A DNA stretch of 64,000 nt from SABI01 sp963663665. GTDB taxonomy: Bacteria; Spirochaetota; Spirochaetia; Sphaerochaetales; Sphaerochaetaceae. Below, one piece after another: positions 8,329-15,254 of this stretch. Position numbers and translations under genes: made by a program. The notes below the pieces were generated by a model, which did not search any database, had not been told where the DNA came from, and saw nothing but the letters and a program-made list of their open reading frames with translations. The DNA lies in assembly GCA_963663665.2 (NCBI GenBank), contig CAXXKP010000001.1, forward strand, positions 1,116,001 through 1,180,000, in the 5' to 3' direction. Within the stretch, counting starts at the first letter, position 1, and the number at the start of each line of letters is the position of its first letter.

Positions 8329-9153
8329 ATGATTCAAAATACATATACACATATATTAAATAATGGGGTCATTATGCCCGTTATAGGGCTTGGCGTATTC
8401 AAAATAGGAGATGGAACTCCAGTTAAGGATACTGTTTCTTATGCCCTAAAAAGTGGGTATAGGAGCATTGATACTGCGAGTATTTATGGAAATGAAAGAG
8501 GTGTTGGAGAAGGTATCAGATCAAGTGGTATTCCAAGAGAGGAAATATTCCTTACGAGCAAGGTGTTCAATAATGAACAAGGGTATAAAGAAACCTTAGA
8601 TGCTTATCAAAGGAGTTTAGATAAATTAGGTGTCTCGTACTTAGATCTATATTTAGTACATTGGCCTGTCAAAGAAAAATATATTGATACATATAAGGCT
8701 CTAGTTGATTTATATAAGGATGGTAAAGTAAAAGCAATTGGGGTTAGTAATTTTCAAATTTCACATCTTGAGCACATTCTAGATGACTTTGATATCATCC
8801 CAACAGTCAATCAAGTGGAGCTTCATCCTCTTTTACAACAACAACCTCTAAGAGATTTTTGTGTTAGGCACAATATTGCTGTCGAGGCTTGGTCTCCTTT
8901 GATGAAAGGGAGTCTAGATATTCCCCTTTTAACCGAAATAGGGAAGAAATATCAAAAGAGTGCTGCTCAAGTAACTCTGAGGTGGCATCTACAAAATAAG
9001 GTGATTGTAATACCTAAGAGTGTTCATTTTTCTTATATTAAAGAGAATTTTAATATATTCGATTTTACACTCACTGCTAGTGAAATGGATTCAATCTCTT
9101 TGCTTAATAAGAATAAGAGATTTGGGCCAGACCCTGATAACTTCAATTTTTAA
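8329..9153 (+). CDS. Aldo/keto reductase
   Basis: The 274-residue cytoplasmic enzyme is a NAD(P)H-dependent aldo/keto reductase of the AKR5 (2,5-diketogluconate reductase/YtbE) type. Motifs: GLGVFKIGDG near the N-terminus, SIDTASIYGNE with catalytic Asp and Tyr, FLTSKVF with Lys, YLVHWPV with His, GVSNFQISHLE, and the cofactor loop VIPKSVHFSYIKEN. Length is normal for the family. A ribosome site GGAGGGG lies before the ATG. It converges with and overlaps the next minus-strand gene by 4 bases. The physiological carbonyl substrate cannot be read from sequence. Confidence 0.93.
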   Translation: MIQNTYTHILNNGVIMPVIGLGVFKIGDGTPVKDTVSYALKSGYRSIDTASIYGNERGVGEGIRSSGIPREEIFLTSKVFNNEQGYKETLDAYQRSLDKLGVSYLDLYLVHWPVKEKYIDTYKALVDLYKDGKVKAIGVSNFQISHLEHILDDFDIIPTVNQVELHPLLQQQPLRDFCVRHNIAVEAWSPLMKGSLDIPLLTEIGKKYQKSAAQVTLRWHLQNKVIVIPKSVHFSYIKENFNIFDFTLTASEMDSISLLNKNKRFGPDPDNFNF

Positions 9154-9389
9154 TCAGGGTGAGATTCTTTATAGCGTTTAATGAATATTTGGTAGGCGTA
9201 TACATGTCCCTGGATTTCTGCATTCTTAATTTCACCTCGTCCTACCCAATCTTGTCCTTGGTAGATGAGTAAATGGTGTAATTCGCTTTCAATTTCTTCT
9301 ATACTGAAAGAAGGGAGATTCTTTCTGATTTCGAGATGGTTAAGCATGATATCGTATTCACTATCCAGCGTGTGTTGTTCAATGTCCAT
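9150..9389 (-). CDS. Small hypothetical protein
   Basis: The 79-residue acidic-helical protein (MDIEQHTLDSEYDIMLNHLE) has no signal peptide or membrane segment and I do not recognise it. It starts 15 bases after the polyprenyl synthase stop with AAAAGGA upstream, so it is probably the last gene of the ndh-polyprenyl synthase operon. Codon use and the conserved-looking core HLLIYQGQDWVGRGEIKNAE favour a real gene. Confidence 0.6.
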   Translation of the reverse strand: MDIEQHTLDSEYDIMLNHLEIRKNLPSFSIEEIESELHHLLIYQGQDWVGRGEIKNAEIQGHVYAYQIFIKRYKESHPD

Positions 9390-9404
9390 GAATAAGGAAT
9401 CCTT

Positions 9405-10394
9405 TTAATTATTTCTCTTAGACAATTTCTGATATAAAGAGATGAGTAGGGATTGTACCTCACTATTGCCGAGATTTTCAATATCATGGAGAGCTCTAAG
9501 CTTATATTTTTCTGCTAATTCTTCTGCTTTTTCAACTCCGCCAAGAGAGAGAGAAAGTTGAACAACTTTTTCACTCTGTTTTTTCGTTAATTTTCTTTTA
9601 TCTTTTACAAGATCGTATAAAGGTCTCTTTTTTGCTCCACCCTTCTCTTCTTCCTCCAAGGCTGCAATAAGAGGATAGGTAGGCACCCCAGTTTGGACAT
9701 CTTGCCCAATTTCTTTTCCAAGTGATGTGGCATCTCCTGTATAATCAAGAATATCATCTTTTATCTGGAAAGCCATTCCAAGGCAGTATCCTATTCTATG
9801 GAGTAAGTACTGATTACACTTCTCGCTCATAGAAACAGCAGCACCTGCATAGGCACTTAACGCAAATAATGAGGCAGTCTTACCAGCAATACGGCGTAAA
9901 TAGGTTGTTTTTGAAATGAGGAAATTACCTTCACCAGCATCTTGATTAAGTTCACTCTCACATAAGCGGCTAAAGGCATTTGCAACAGCTGTTGCCTCTA
10001 AGTCTCCTTCCTTCCCTTTTACTAATCCCATCGCTTTAGATAAGAGATAATCTCCAGCAAGAACTGCTTGTCTTGGGCCAACCACAGAGTTAATAGTGGG
10101 GACTCCTCTACGAGTTTTCGCCCCATCAATAATATCGTCATGTACGAGAGATGCAAGATGTATCATCTCTAATACGCTTGCTATTCGTAATACTTCATCT
10201 TCTCTATCTTGTGAACCTAGTTTAGCTCCTATAATAACAAGGGCGGGACGAATCATCTTCCCACCCGTTGTTACTCTCGTAGCTAATAAATCTCGTATGA
10301 AATGATTTGATTGCTCAATTGAAGTTAATATTAACGAGCGCACCATTTGAAGCTTTGCTTCTATTGATGGCTCGTCTTTCCAAAATCCATTCAT
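9405..10394 (-). CDS. Long-chain polyprenyl diphosphate synthase (DmkB-like)
   Basis: The 329-residue protein is a trans-prenyltransferase that elongates allylic diphosphates with isopentenyl diphosphate. It shows the first Asp-rich motif LVHDDIIDGAKTRRG, the second AFQIKDDILDYTGD, and the substrate-binding GGKMIRPAL. Small residues ahead of the first motif (LAS) are compatible with a long product such as a quinone tail. It begins one base after the NDH-2 gene, so they share a transcript. In the Listeria flavin-based EET locus the equivalent DmkB makes the tail of a demethylmenaquinone used by Ndh2; the same role is inferred here. No MenA/DmkA prenyltransferase lies in the window. Confidence 0.9.
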   Translation of the reverse strand: MNGFWKDEPSIEAKLQMVRSLILTSIEQSNHFIRDLLATRVTTGGKMIRPALVIIGAKLGSQDREDEVLRIASVLEMIHLASLVHDDIIDGAKTRRGVPTINSVVGPRQAVLAGDYLLSKAMGLVKGKEGDLEATAVANAFSRLCESELNQDAGEGNFLISKTTYLRRIAGKTASLFALSAYAGAAVSMSEKCNQYLLHRIGYCLGMAFQIKDDILDYTGDATSLGKEIGQDVQTGVPTYPLIAALEEEEKGGAKKRPLYDLVKDKRKLTKKQSEKVVQLSLSLGGVEKAEELAEKYKLRALHDIENLGNSEVQSLLISLYQKLSKRNN

Positions 10395-10395
10395 A

Positions 10396-12432
10396 TTAAA
10401 TAGTTATATCCTTATGCTTCGCTAATTTTCTCTCCATCTGCTTTCTCGTGAATTCAGGTTCATCCATAAAGAAATAGATTTTTTTCGCGATAGGAATTTT
10501 ATTCCAAATTTTCTTTAACCAAGGCATTACCCAGTAATCTAGTCCAAATGCTCTCCCTGCTCCACCTATCATCACAATAGATACAGCCATATACCATAAA
10601 ATTTCTTTTCCGGCAAGTCCTCCTATCAAGAACATTACCGACAATCCTAAGGAAACTACAGCAGCTGGTCCAGTAAGTAATCCTCCAATAAACATGAGTC
10701 CAATTCCTAGTTCAGCAAGTGTAATCATTATCTGGAAGAAGTAAGGAGCTAAAGCTACCAAATTTTCATTCATCCATGTAAAGATTGCTAACGGTTCTTT
10801 TAAAAGAGGGGGAGCGAATTGTTTTACAGCTTCGCCTGTGGCATCTGCAACAGCAGTACTGGCAGTAGATACTGCATCAGCAACGGTTGTTACAGGTTGT
10901 CCAGCAGCAGCGGCAGCAGCAGGGTAGGATGCAGAAGCAACCGATACGCCTCCAATAGCTTCGACCACGACTTCCTTTGTTGCCTCTATAGCACCAGAAG
11001 CGGCACTTACGGCATCACCACCACCAGCAGGGGGCCCCCAGTATACTTTTGATCCAGTTACATCAGTTAGCCATCCTTCACGTACTTTGCCAATACCCTC
11101 AATAAGCCACATGACTCCAAGGTACATTCTCAAGAATGCAAGCCAGTATGCTTGTGGTTTATAAGCTGCAAGACCCCCAATGAGACTTCTTCTGTGTTTG
11201 ATATTGAGTATTTCATGTTTGAAATAGTTCCAAGCTCCATTTACTCCACATACACCAAATTGATAATACATATTTACAAGGTGCTTCACAGCTTGTGCAA
11301 ATAATCCAGATAATGCCATTCCCATATTATAAGAAACTGCGTAGCGACCACCAATACTTACCATGTAACCATGAAAATTTGATTTAAATGGGGCGACTGG
11401 TTTTACTGGGACTCCCCATGAAGTCTTAATGTTGAAGGCTACACCATCAGCAGCTGTTGCAGCAGTTTGCTCAGCAGCCTCAACAATTTGAGGGACAGGT
11501 CGGCCATCTTCCATAAACCAAATACCATCTCCTGCGAGATAGACATTTTCATAGTCAGGAGATCGCATAAACTCATCTACTTTCTTTCGTTGTACTTTCC
11601 CATCAGCTATATTTAGAGAATTGCAGAATGAAGTTCCTCTTACACCACACGTCCACACAAGAGTACGGGTCTTGAAAACAGTTCCATCTTTTATGGTGAA
11701 TGATTTATCATCAGCTTTTATAATTAGACTGTTAGTTCTAATGATAACCCCTTTCTTCTCCATATAAGCTATTGCTTTATTTTTTGGTTTATCAGGAAGC
11801 ATATTCAATATACTACCAAGAGCCTCAACGTTCATCAGGGTGACTTCATTGTAATCTACCCCAAATTCTTTACAGAGAATAGGAAGCCATTCAATCAATT
11901 CCCCTACAAGCTCAACACCAGTGAAACCACCACCAGCGACGACAAATGTGAGCATTTCTTTTCGTTCAACTGGATCTTTTTCGTAACTTGCGGCTCTTAC
12001 AATATCCATGATATGGCGTTTGATATTCAGGGCATCTTGTAAACTCCATAAATAAAATGAATGTTCTTTTACACCAGGTATATTGAAGTCTGTTGATTCA
12101 GCGCCTGTTGCAATGATGATTTGATCATATGGATAGGATGCAGCTACACCATGTAGGACTTGTTCTTTAAAGTCGATTGTTTTAATTTCATCTCTTACAA
12201 TATTCACCCGTTTCCCAGCAAAAATTCTATTGAAAGAGATTTTTACAGAGGCTTCATCAACCCTATTGCCTGCAACCTCATGCAATTCTGTCATCAAAAT
12301 ATGGTCTTTGTGTCGGTCAATAAGGGTGATTTCTACACTATCCTTATATTTCTTAAAAGCTTTGTGAAGTCTTTTGGCTGCATGCACACCCGCATATCCA
12401 CCACCCAACACAACAATTCTTTTTTTATCCAT
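10396..12432 (-). CDS. ndh: Type II NADH dehydrogenase with membrane-bound DoxX-like C-terminus
   Basis: The start is placed at 12432 (MDKKRIVVLGGGYAGVHAAK) behind AAGGAG; 678 residues, far longer than the usual 400-450 of NDH-2. The N-terminal 430 residues are a standard NDH-2: FAD site GGGYAG, NADH site VVAGGGFTGVELVGEL, and the second FAD contact VYLAGDGIWF. The C-terminal part is a DoxX-like four-helix membrane region, starting WLAFLRMYLGVMWLIEGIGK and ending with several helices after VALAPYFFQIMITL. The two parts are split by an Ala/Val-rich spacer of about 90 residues. Membrane-extended Ndh2 is a hallmark of the Listeria EET system. It would oxidise NADH and reduce a dedicated quinone. 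Own promoter at 12466-12494. Confidence 0.9.
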   Translation of the reverse strand: MDKKRIVVLGGGYAGVHAAKRLHKAFKKYKDSVEITLIDRHKDHILMTELHEVAGNRVDEASVKISFNRIFAGKRVNIVRDEIKTIDFKEQVLHGVAASYPYDQIIIATGAESTDFNIPGVKEHSFYLWSLQDALNIKRHIMDIVRAASYEKDPVERKEMLTFVVAGGGFTGVELVGELIEWLPILCKEFGVDYNEVTLMNVEALGSILNMLPDKPKNKAIAYMEKKGVIIRTNSLIIKADDKSFTIKDGTVFKTRTLVWTCGVRGTSFCNSLNIADGKVQRKKVDEFMRSPDYENVYLAGDGIWFMEDGRPVPQIVEAAEQTAATAADGVAFNIKTSWGVPVKPVAPFKSNFHGYMVSIGGRYAVSYNMGMALSGLFAQAVKHLVNMYYQFGVCGVNGAWNYFKHEILNIKHRRSLIGGLAAYKPQAYWLAFLRMYLGVMWLIEGIGKVREGWLTDVTGSKVYWGPPAGGGDAVSAASGAIEATKEVVVEAIGGVSVASASYPAAAAAAGQPVTTVADAVSTASTAVADATGEAVKQFAPPLLKEPLAIFTWMNENLVALAPYFFQIMITLAELGIGLMFIGGLLTGPAAVVSLGLSVMFLIGGLAGKEILWYMAVSIVMIGGAGRAFGLDYWVMPWLKKIWNKIPIAKKIYFFMDEPEFTRKQMERKLAKHKDITI

Positions 12433-12465
12433 TGTATACTCCTTATCCAGTATCACTTACCCAAA

Positions 12466-12494
12466 ATTATGAATTTGTACTATTTAGACATCAA
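12466..12494 (-). promoter_or_regulatory. Promoter of the ndh-polyprenyl synthase operon
   Basis: On the minus strand TTGATG (12489-12494), 17 bp, CATAAT (12466-12471). Transcription would start near 12460, giving a leader of roughly 27 bases with AAGGAG. Confidence 0.6.
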
Positions 12495-12506
12495 TAATTA
12501 TGAGAA

Positions 12507-12519
12507 TCTCTTCAAGAGA
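12507..12519. promoter_or_regulatory. Inverted repeat between divergent ndh and apbE genes
   Basis: TCTCTT-C-AAGAGA is a perfect 13-bp palindrome placed between the two divergent promoters (12466-12494 and 12523-12551), a position suited to an operator that controls both. The same half-sites recur at 15141-15158 with a wider spacing. Confidence 0.4.
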
Positions 12520-12522
12520 CGC

Positions 12523-12551
12523 TTGCGGATTTTTATATAATACGCTATATC
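12523..12551 (+). promoter_or_regulatory. Candidate promoter of apbE
   Basis: TTGCGG, 17 bp, TATATC. A start near 12558 would leave a leader of only about 11 bases, with no ribosome site before the ATG at 12569. An alternative -10 box TATAGT (12557-12562) ends six bases before that ATG but has no good -35 box. Confidence 0.45.
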
Positions 12552-12568
12552 ACATATATAGTAGTATC

Positions 12569-13630
12569 ATGAAACAAGTAAATAAATCAATTCAGTTCTT
12601 TTTTATCGGTATATTTTTCCTCATTATTTTTACAAGTTGCAATAAAACTGTTGAAATAGAGAATAATCAGATTCAGTCCCAATCTCGGCTTTTATTAGGA
12701 ACTTCGTGCAAAATCACTATATATGATCATCCAACAGAAGAGGTGTTTTCACAAGCATTTAAAAGAATTGAGGAGATTGAACAGAAAATGTCTATCAGAA
12801 TCGATTCTAGTGAAGTCTCACTTATACATAAGAATTCAGGAATCAAACCGACCGTTGTTTCACAAGATACGTACAATGTTATTAAGAAAGCACTAGATGT
12901 AGCTGCTCTAAGCAATGGAGCCTTTGACCCAACGGTTGGTCCTCTTGTTGCTGCATGGAATATAGGTTCTGATGGTGCACGAGTTCCTCCACAACAAGAA
13001 ATAGATTCTCTTCTTCCTCTAATAGATTATCGTAAAGTAGTCCTTAATGAAGAAGACAGGAGTGTTTATTTAGAACAAAAAGGAATGATGATTGACCTCG
13101 GAGGAATTGCTAAAGGATATGCAGCTGATGAGGTCGCAAAAATCCTAAGAGACAATAATGTTAATAAAGCAATAATCAATCTTGGAGGAAATGTTCTCAC
13201 AGTAGGCTCAAGAGTTGATAATACTCCTTGGAGAATAGGAGTGCAGAACCCAGAGGCTGATAGAGGTGGACATGTAATGATTGTAGACCTTGAAGACTTG
13301 GCACTTGTTACAAGTGGTCCATATGAACGATTCCTAGAACTTGATGGAGTTGTCTACCATCATATCCTTGACACAACAAACGGGTACCCAGTTGTTACAC
13401 CAATTACTAGTGCTAGTATTATTACTCACGAGTCGTTTATTTCAGATGCGCTAAGTACTGCTATTTATTCACTTGGCATAGATAAAGGATTTAAGCTCAT
13501 TGACTCACTTGAAAATGTAGAAGCAATCTTTATTGATAAAGACCGGAATATCTATCTATCTGATGGGTTTAAGGATGGCACTCTTAACTATAAACTCAGT
13601 GATGAAGATTTTAAGGTAGTAGAGCGATGA
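12569..13630 (+). CDS. apbE: FAD:protein FMN transferase (ApbE/FmnB), lipoprotein
   Basis: The start is set at 12569 because the lipoprotein signal MKQVNKSIQFFFIGIFFLII followed by FTSCNK begins there; 353 residues. The Ser-Cys lipobox is spirochaete-like. ApbE hydrolyses FAD and transfers FMN covalently to Thr/Ser of exported flavoproteins, on the outer side of the inner membrane. Family marks are LLGTSCKITIYD, DLGGIAKGYAADEVAKILRD, INLGGNVLTVGS, HHILDTTNGYPV and the metal-site region THESFISDALSTAIYSLG. Its obvious substrate is the three-repeat FMN-binding lipoprotein at 15255. It is transcribed divergently from the NDH-2 gene and overlaps the converging membrane-protein gene by 20 bases. 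Confidence 0.93.
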   Translation: MKQVNKSIQFFFIGIFFLIIFTSCNKTVEIENNQIQSQSRLLLGTSCKITIYDHPTEEVFSQAFKRIEEIEQKMSIRIDSSEVSLIHKNSGIKPTVVSQDTYNVIKKALDVAALSNGAFDPTVGPLVAAWNIGSDGARVPPQQEIDSLLPLIDYRKVVLNEEDRSVYLEQKGMMIDLGGIAKGYAADEVAKILRDNNVNKAIINLGGNVLTVGSRVDNTPWRIGVQNPEADRGGHVMIVDLEDLALVTSGPYERFLELDGVVYHHILDTTNGYPVVTPITSASIITHESFISDALSTAIYSLGIDKGFKLIDSLENVEAIFIDKDRNIYLSDGFKDGTLNYKLSDEDFKVVER

Positions 13631-14231
13631 ACGGGAGTATCTCTTTCATTGGCTCACTAAGCAAGATTATAAGAGAATATATGACTAATATATGCATGCT
13701 TTGAATAATTACATCTTTCTTTTCGACCATCCTTTCTTCTCTTTTTTCAATAGGTGTTATGGTAGAATTTCTTTCAATTGAGAAGAGTAGTTGATCGATT
13801 GCCTTAATGATAGGTCTTTTGTGTTCAATTACATCCCATGCTGAGGTAAGTTTCTCAAAATAATAAAATTGAAGTGATAATAGATTTCCTAATTTCCCAG
13901 GAATTTGTGGCCGAGAACTCATCATGTAGTGGGATGCATAGATAAAACTAATTAACAATAAAGCTTTTTTTGCTCCAATTATCATTGCTCCAAGTGTTAT
14001 TGGGAATTGACCTATAGTGATTAGTACCAATCCGTTTGGTTGGAGTGTATGTGCTAATGAAAGAGAAACTAACAAGATGAGGTTCGGAAGGATTTTAAAC
14101 TTTTTACCACTAAGTATAGCTAATACTATCAGAATTGCTGTAATGAGAAATTTCTGAGTAAGAGAATCTGCAATGAGAACTGCTATAATAAGAAGAGCTC
14201 CACTAATTAGTCTAAGGGTTGAGTATTTCAT
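13611..14231 (-). CDS. Membrane protein of the EET-like cluster (possible ECF T-component)
   Basis: The start at 14231 (MKYSTLRLISGALLI, 206 residues) makes a four-base ATGA overlap with the preceding gene and has AGAGGAG before it. Membrane segments are visible near residues 8-50, 55-105 and 165-200, with a polar charged region (EKREERMVEKKDVI) between. I do not recognise a defining motif. Its coupling to an S-component-like Gx/HepI protein suggests a transport T-subunit like EcfT of the Listeria locus, but the classical Ala-Arg-Gly coupling motifs are not evident. Treat as an unassigned membrane partner. Confidence 0.75.
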   Translation of the reverse strand: MKYSTLRLISGALLIIAVLIADSLTQKFLITAILIVLAILSGKKFKILPNLILLVSLSLAHTLQPNGLVLITIGQFPITLGAMIIGAKKALLLISFIYASHYMMSSRPQIPGKLGNLLSLQFYYFEKLTSAWDVIEHKRPIIKAIDQLLFSIERNSTITPIEKREERMVEKKDVIIQSMHILVIYSLIILLSEPMKEILPFIALLP

Positions 14232-14755
14232 ACATCTGTCTCCTCTAATGAGGCGTACCATGTAGAAGTAGAGACGAACTGTTGGCTGAAAAATCCTAGA
14301 ATAATTGAACTAATCAATCCTGAAAACAGGAATAGCGGAGCAATTACATAGGTAGCTTCCTTAAATAGAATAAGACGGCTAATTAACAATTGACTTAAAG
14401 TACTAGCGAGAGACCCTGCAATACTGATTCCAATTCTACTAATCTTCCTCTTAAATAGTGTAAATACTAAGAGCATGATTATCGCACTTGAGAGGCTCCC
14501 AGCAAGGGAAAAAAGAATGATATATGAAAAAATTGTCCCACTTAACATTCCTTGAGCAATAACTTTTAGTAAGAGCAGAAGAAAATATTCTCTATAGGTG
14601 AAGACTCCTAGGGCAATAATTAATGGAAGATTAGCGATTCCAAGTCTCATAAATGGAATAGGTTTGGGAATCATATATTCAATGGTTGAAAGAAAAAGTG
14701 CACATGCTGCAAATAGTGCAACAATATCGACTCGTATCTTAGAATGAGGTGTCAT
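14228..14755 (-). CDS. EetB-like membrane protein (Gx transporter/heptaprenyl synthase component I family)
   Basis: The ATG at 14755 (MTPHSKIRVDIVALFAACAL, 175 residues) has AAGGAG six bases upstream; a TTG one codon before is rejected. The segment KPIPFMRLGIANLPLIIAL is the hallmark of the Hpre_diP_synt_I (Gx) family, which resembles substrate-binding subunits of ECF transporters. About five membrane helices are present. The Listeria EET protein EetB belongs to this family. It overlaps the EetA-like gene upstream and the next membrane gene downstream, so the three are one translationally coupled unit. Role in EET is inferred from the neighbourhood. Confidence 0.85.
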   Translation of the reverse strand: MTPHSKIRVDIVALFAACALFLSTIEYMIPKPIPFMRLGIANLPLIIALGVFTYREYFLLLLLKVIAQGMLSGTIFSYIILFSLAGSLSSAIIMLLVFTLFKRKISRIGISIAGSLASTLSQLLISRLILFKEATYVIAPLFLFSGLISSIILGFFSQQFVSTSTWYASLEETDV

Positions 14756-15116
14756 CAACTTCTCCTTCCTTAGCTTGAGTATGTTCTCCTTGGATTACGA
14801 TGAATACATTATTAGGGAGACAAGCTACCCATTCCCCTGGTTTAGAAATCCAACCTGCTAGAACACACACTTTATTTTTACAATCAGATTCATGAACTCG
14901 TACTTTATTATTTACTATTTCAATGACCGTCTCTCCTACAGGACCTTCAAAAGTTGCCATTGTGTCTACTGCAAGGTCATATACCCATTCTTTCCCCCCA
15001 CTTGTTACATGGACTTCAGGGTTTGCAGAAACCGTAGTGTACAGAGTGAAGCTAAGGACACTAACGGTAAGAAAGAGGGTAAAAAATAGAATGTCGAAGG
15101 GCTTCAACTGTCTCAT
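14739..15116 (-). CDS. EetA-like protein with NusG domain II fold
   Basis: The 125-residue protein has an N-terminal membrane anchor (PFDILFFTLFLTVSVLSFTL) and an exported NusG-domain-II-like module. Key segments are VRVHESDCKNKVCVLAGWIS and KPGEWVACLPNNVFIVI, with three conserved Cys (CxxxxC and a third near the end). This family (EetA type) accompanies the Gx protein in flavin-based electron transfer loci. Two Cys could form a redox-active or structural disulfide outside the inner membrane. No clear ribosome site precedes the ATG; the leader contains a hairpin at 15139-15159. First gene of the minus-strand trio. Confidence 0.85.
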   Translation of the reverse strand: MRQLKPFDILFFTLFLTVSVLSFTLYTTVSANPEVHVTSGGKEWVYDLAVDTMATFEGPVGETVIEIVNNKVRVHESDCKNKVCVLAGWISKPGEWVACLPNNVFIVIQGEHTQAKEGEVDDTSF

Positions 15117-15138
15117 GAACCAAAGGTAACAGTTTACT

Positions 15139-15159
15139 CATCTCTTGTCAAAAGAGATG
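15139..15159. promoter_or_regulatory. Inverted repeat in the eetA-like leader
   Basis: CATCTCTT, five bases, AAGAGATG. It lies directly downstream of the predicted minus-strand start, so it could be an operator or a 5' mRNA hairpin. The inner TCTCTT/AAGAGA half-sites equal those at 12507-12519. Confidence 0.5.
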
Positions 15160-15171
15160 ATAGAAATATCT

Positions 15172-15200
15172 AGTATATTGTTAGCTCCCCTCTTGAACAA
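15172..15200 (-). promoter_or_regulatory. Promoter of the eetA/eetB-like operon
   Basis: On the minus strand TTGTTC (15195-15200), 17 bp, TATACT (15172-15177). Its -35 box overlaps that of the divergent plus-strand promoter. Confidence 0.65.
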
Positions 15201-15221
15201 CTTTTCATCAACTAATATACT
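15193..15221 (+). promoter_or_regulatory. Promoter of the FMN-binding lipoprotein gene
   Basis: TTGAAC (15193-15198), 17 bp, TATACT (15216-15221). The leader of about 27 bases ends in AGGAG before the ATG at 15255. The -35 boxes of both divergent promoters share four bases within TTGAACAA. Confidence 0.75.
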
Positions 15222-15254
15222 ATAAATAAATATCGATATATCAGGAGTGATTAG

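Noticed and set aside
12160..12540. 126-codon plus-strand frame opposite the start of the NDH-2 gene
   Set aside because: Antisense shadow of a well-supported gene with no ribosome site.
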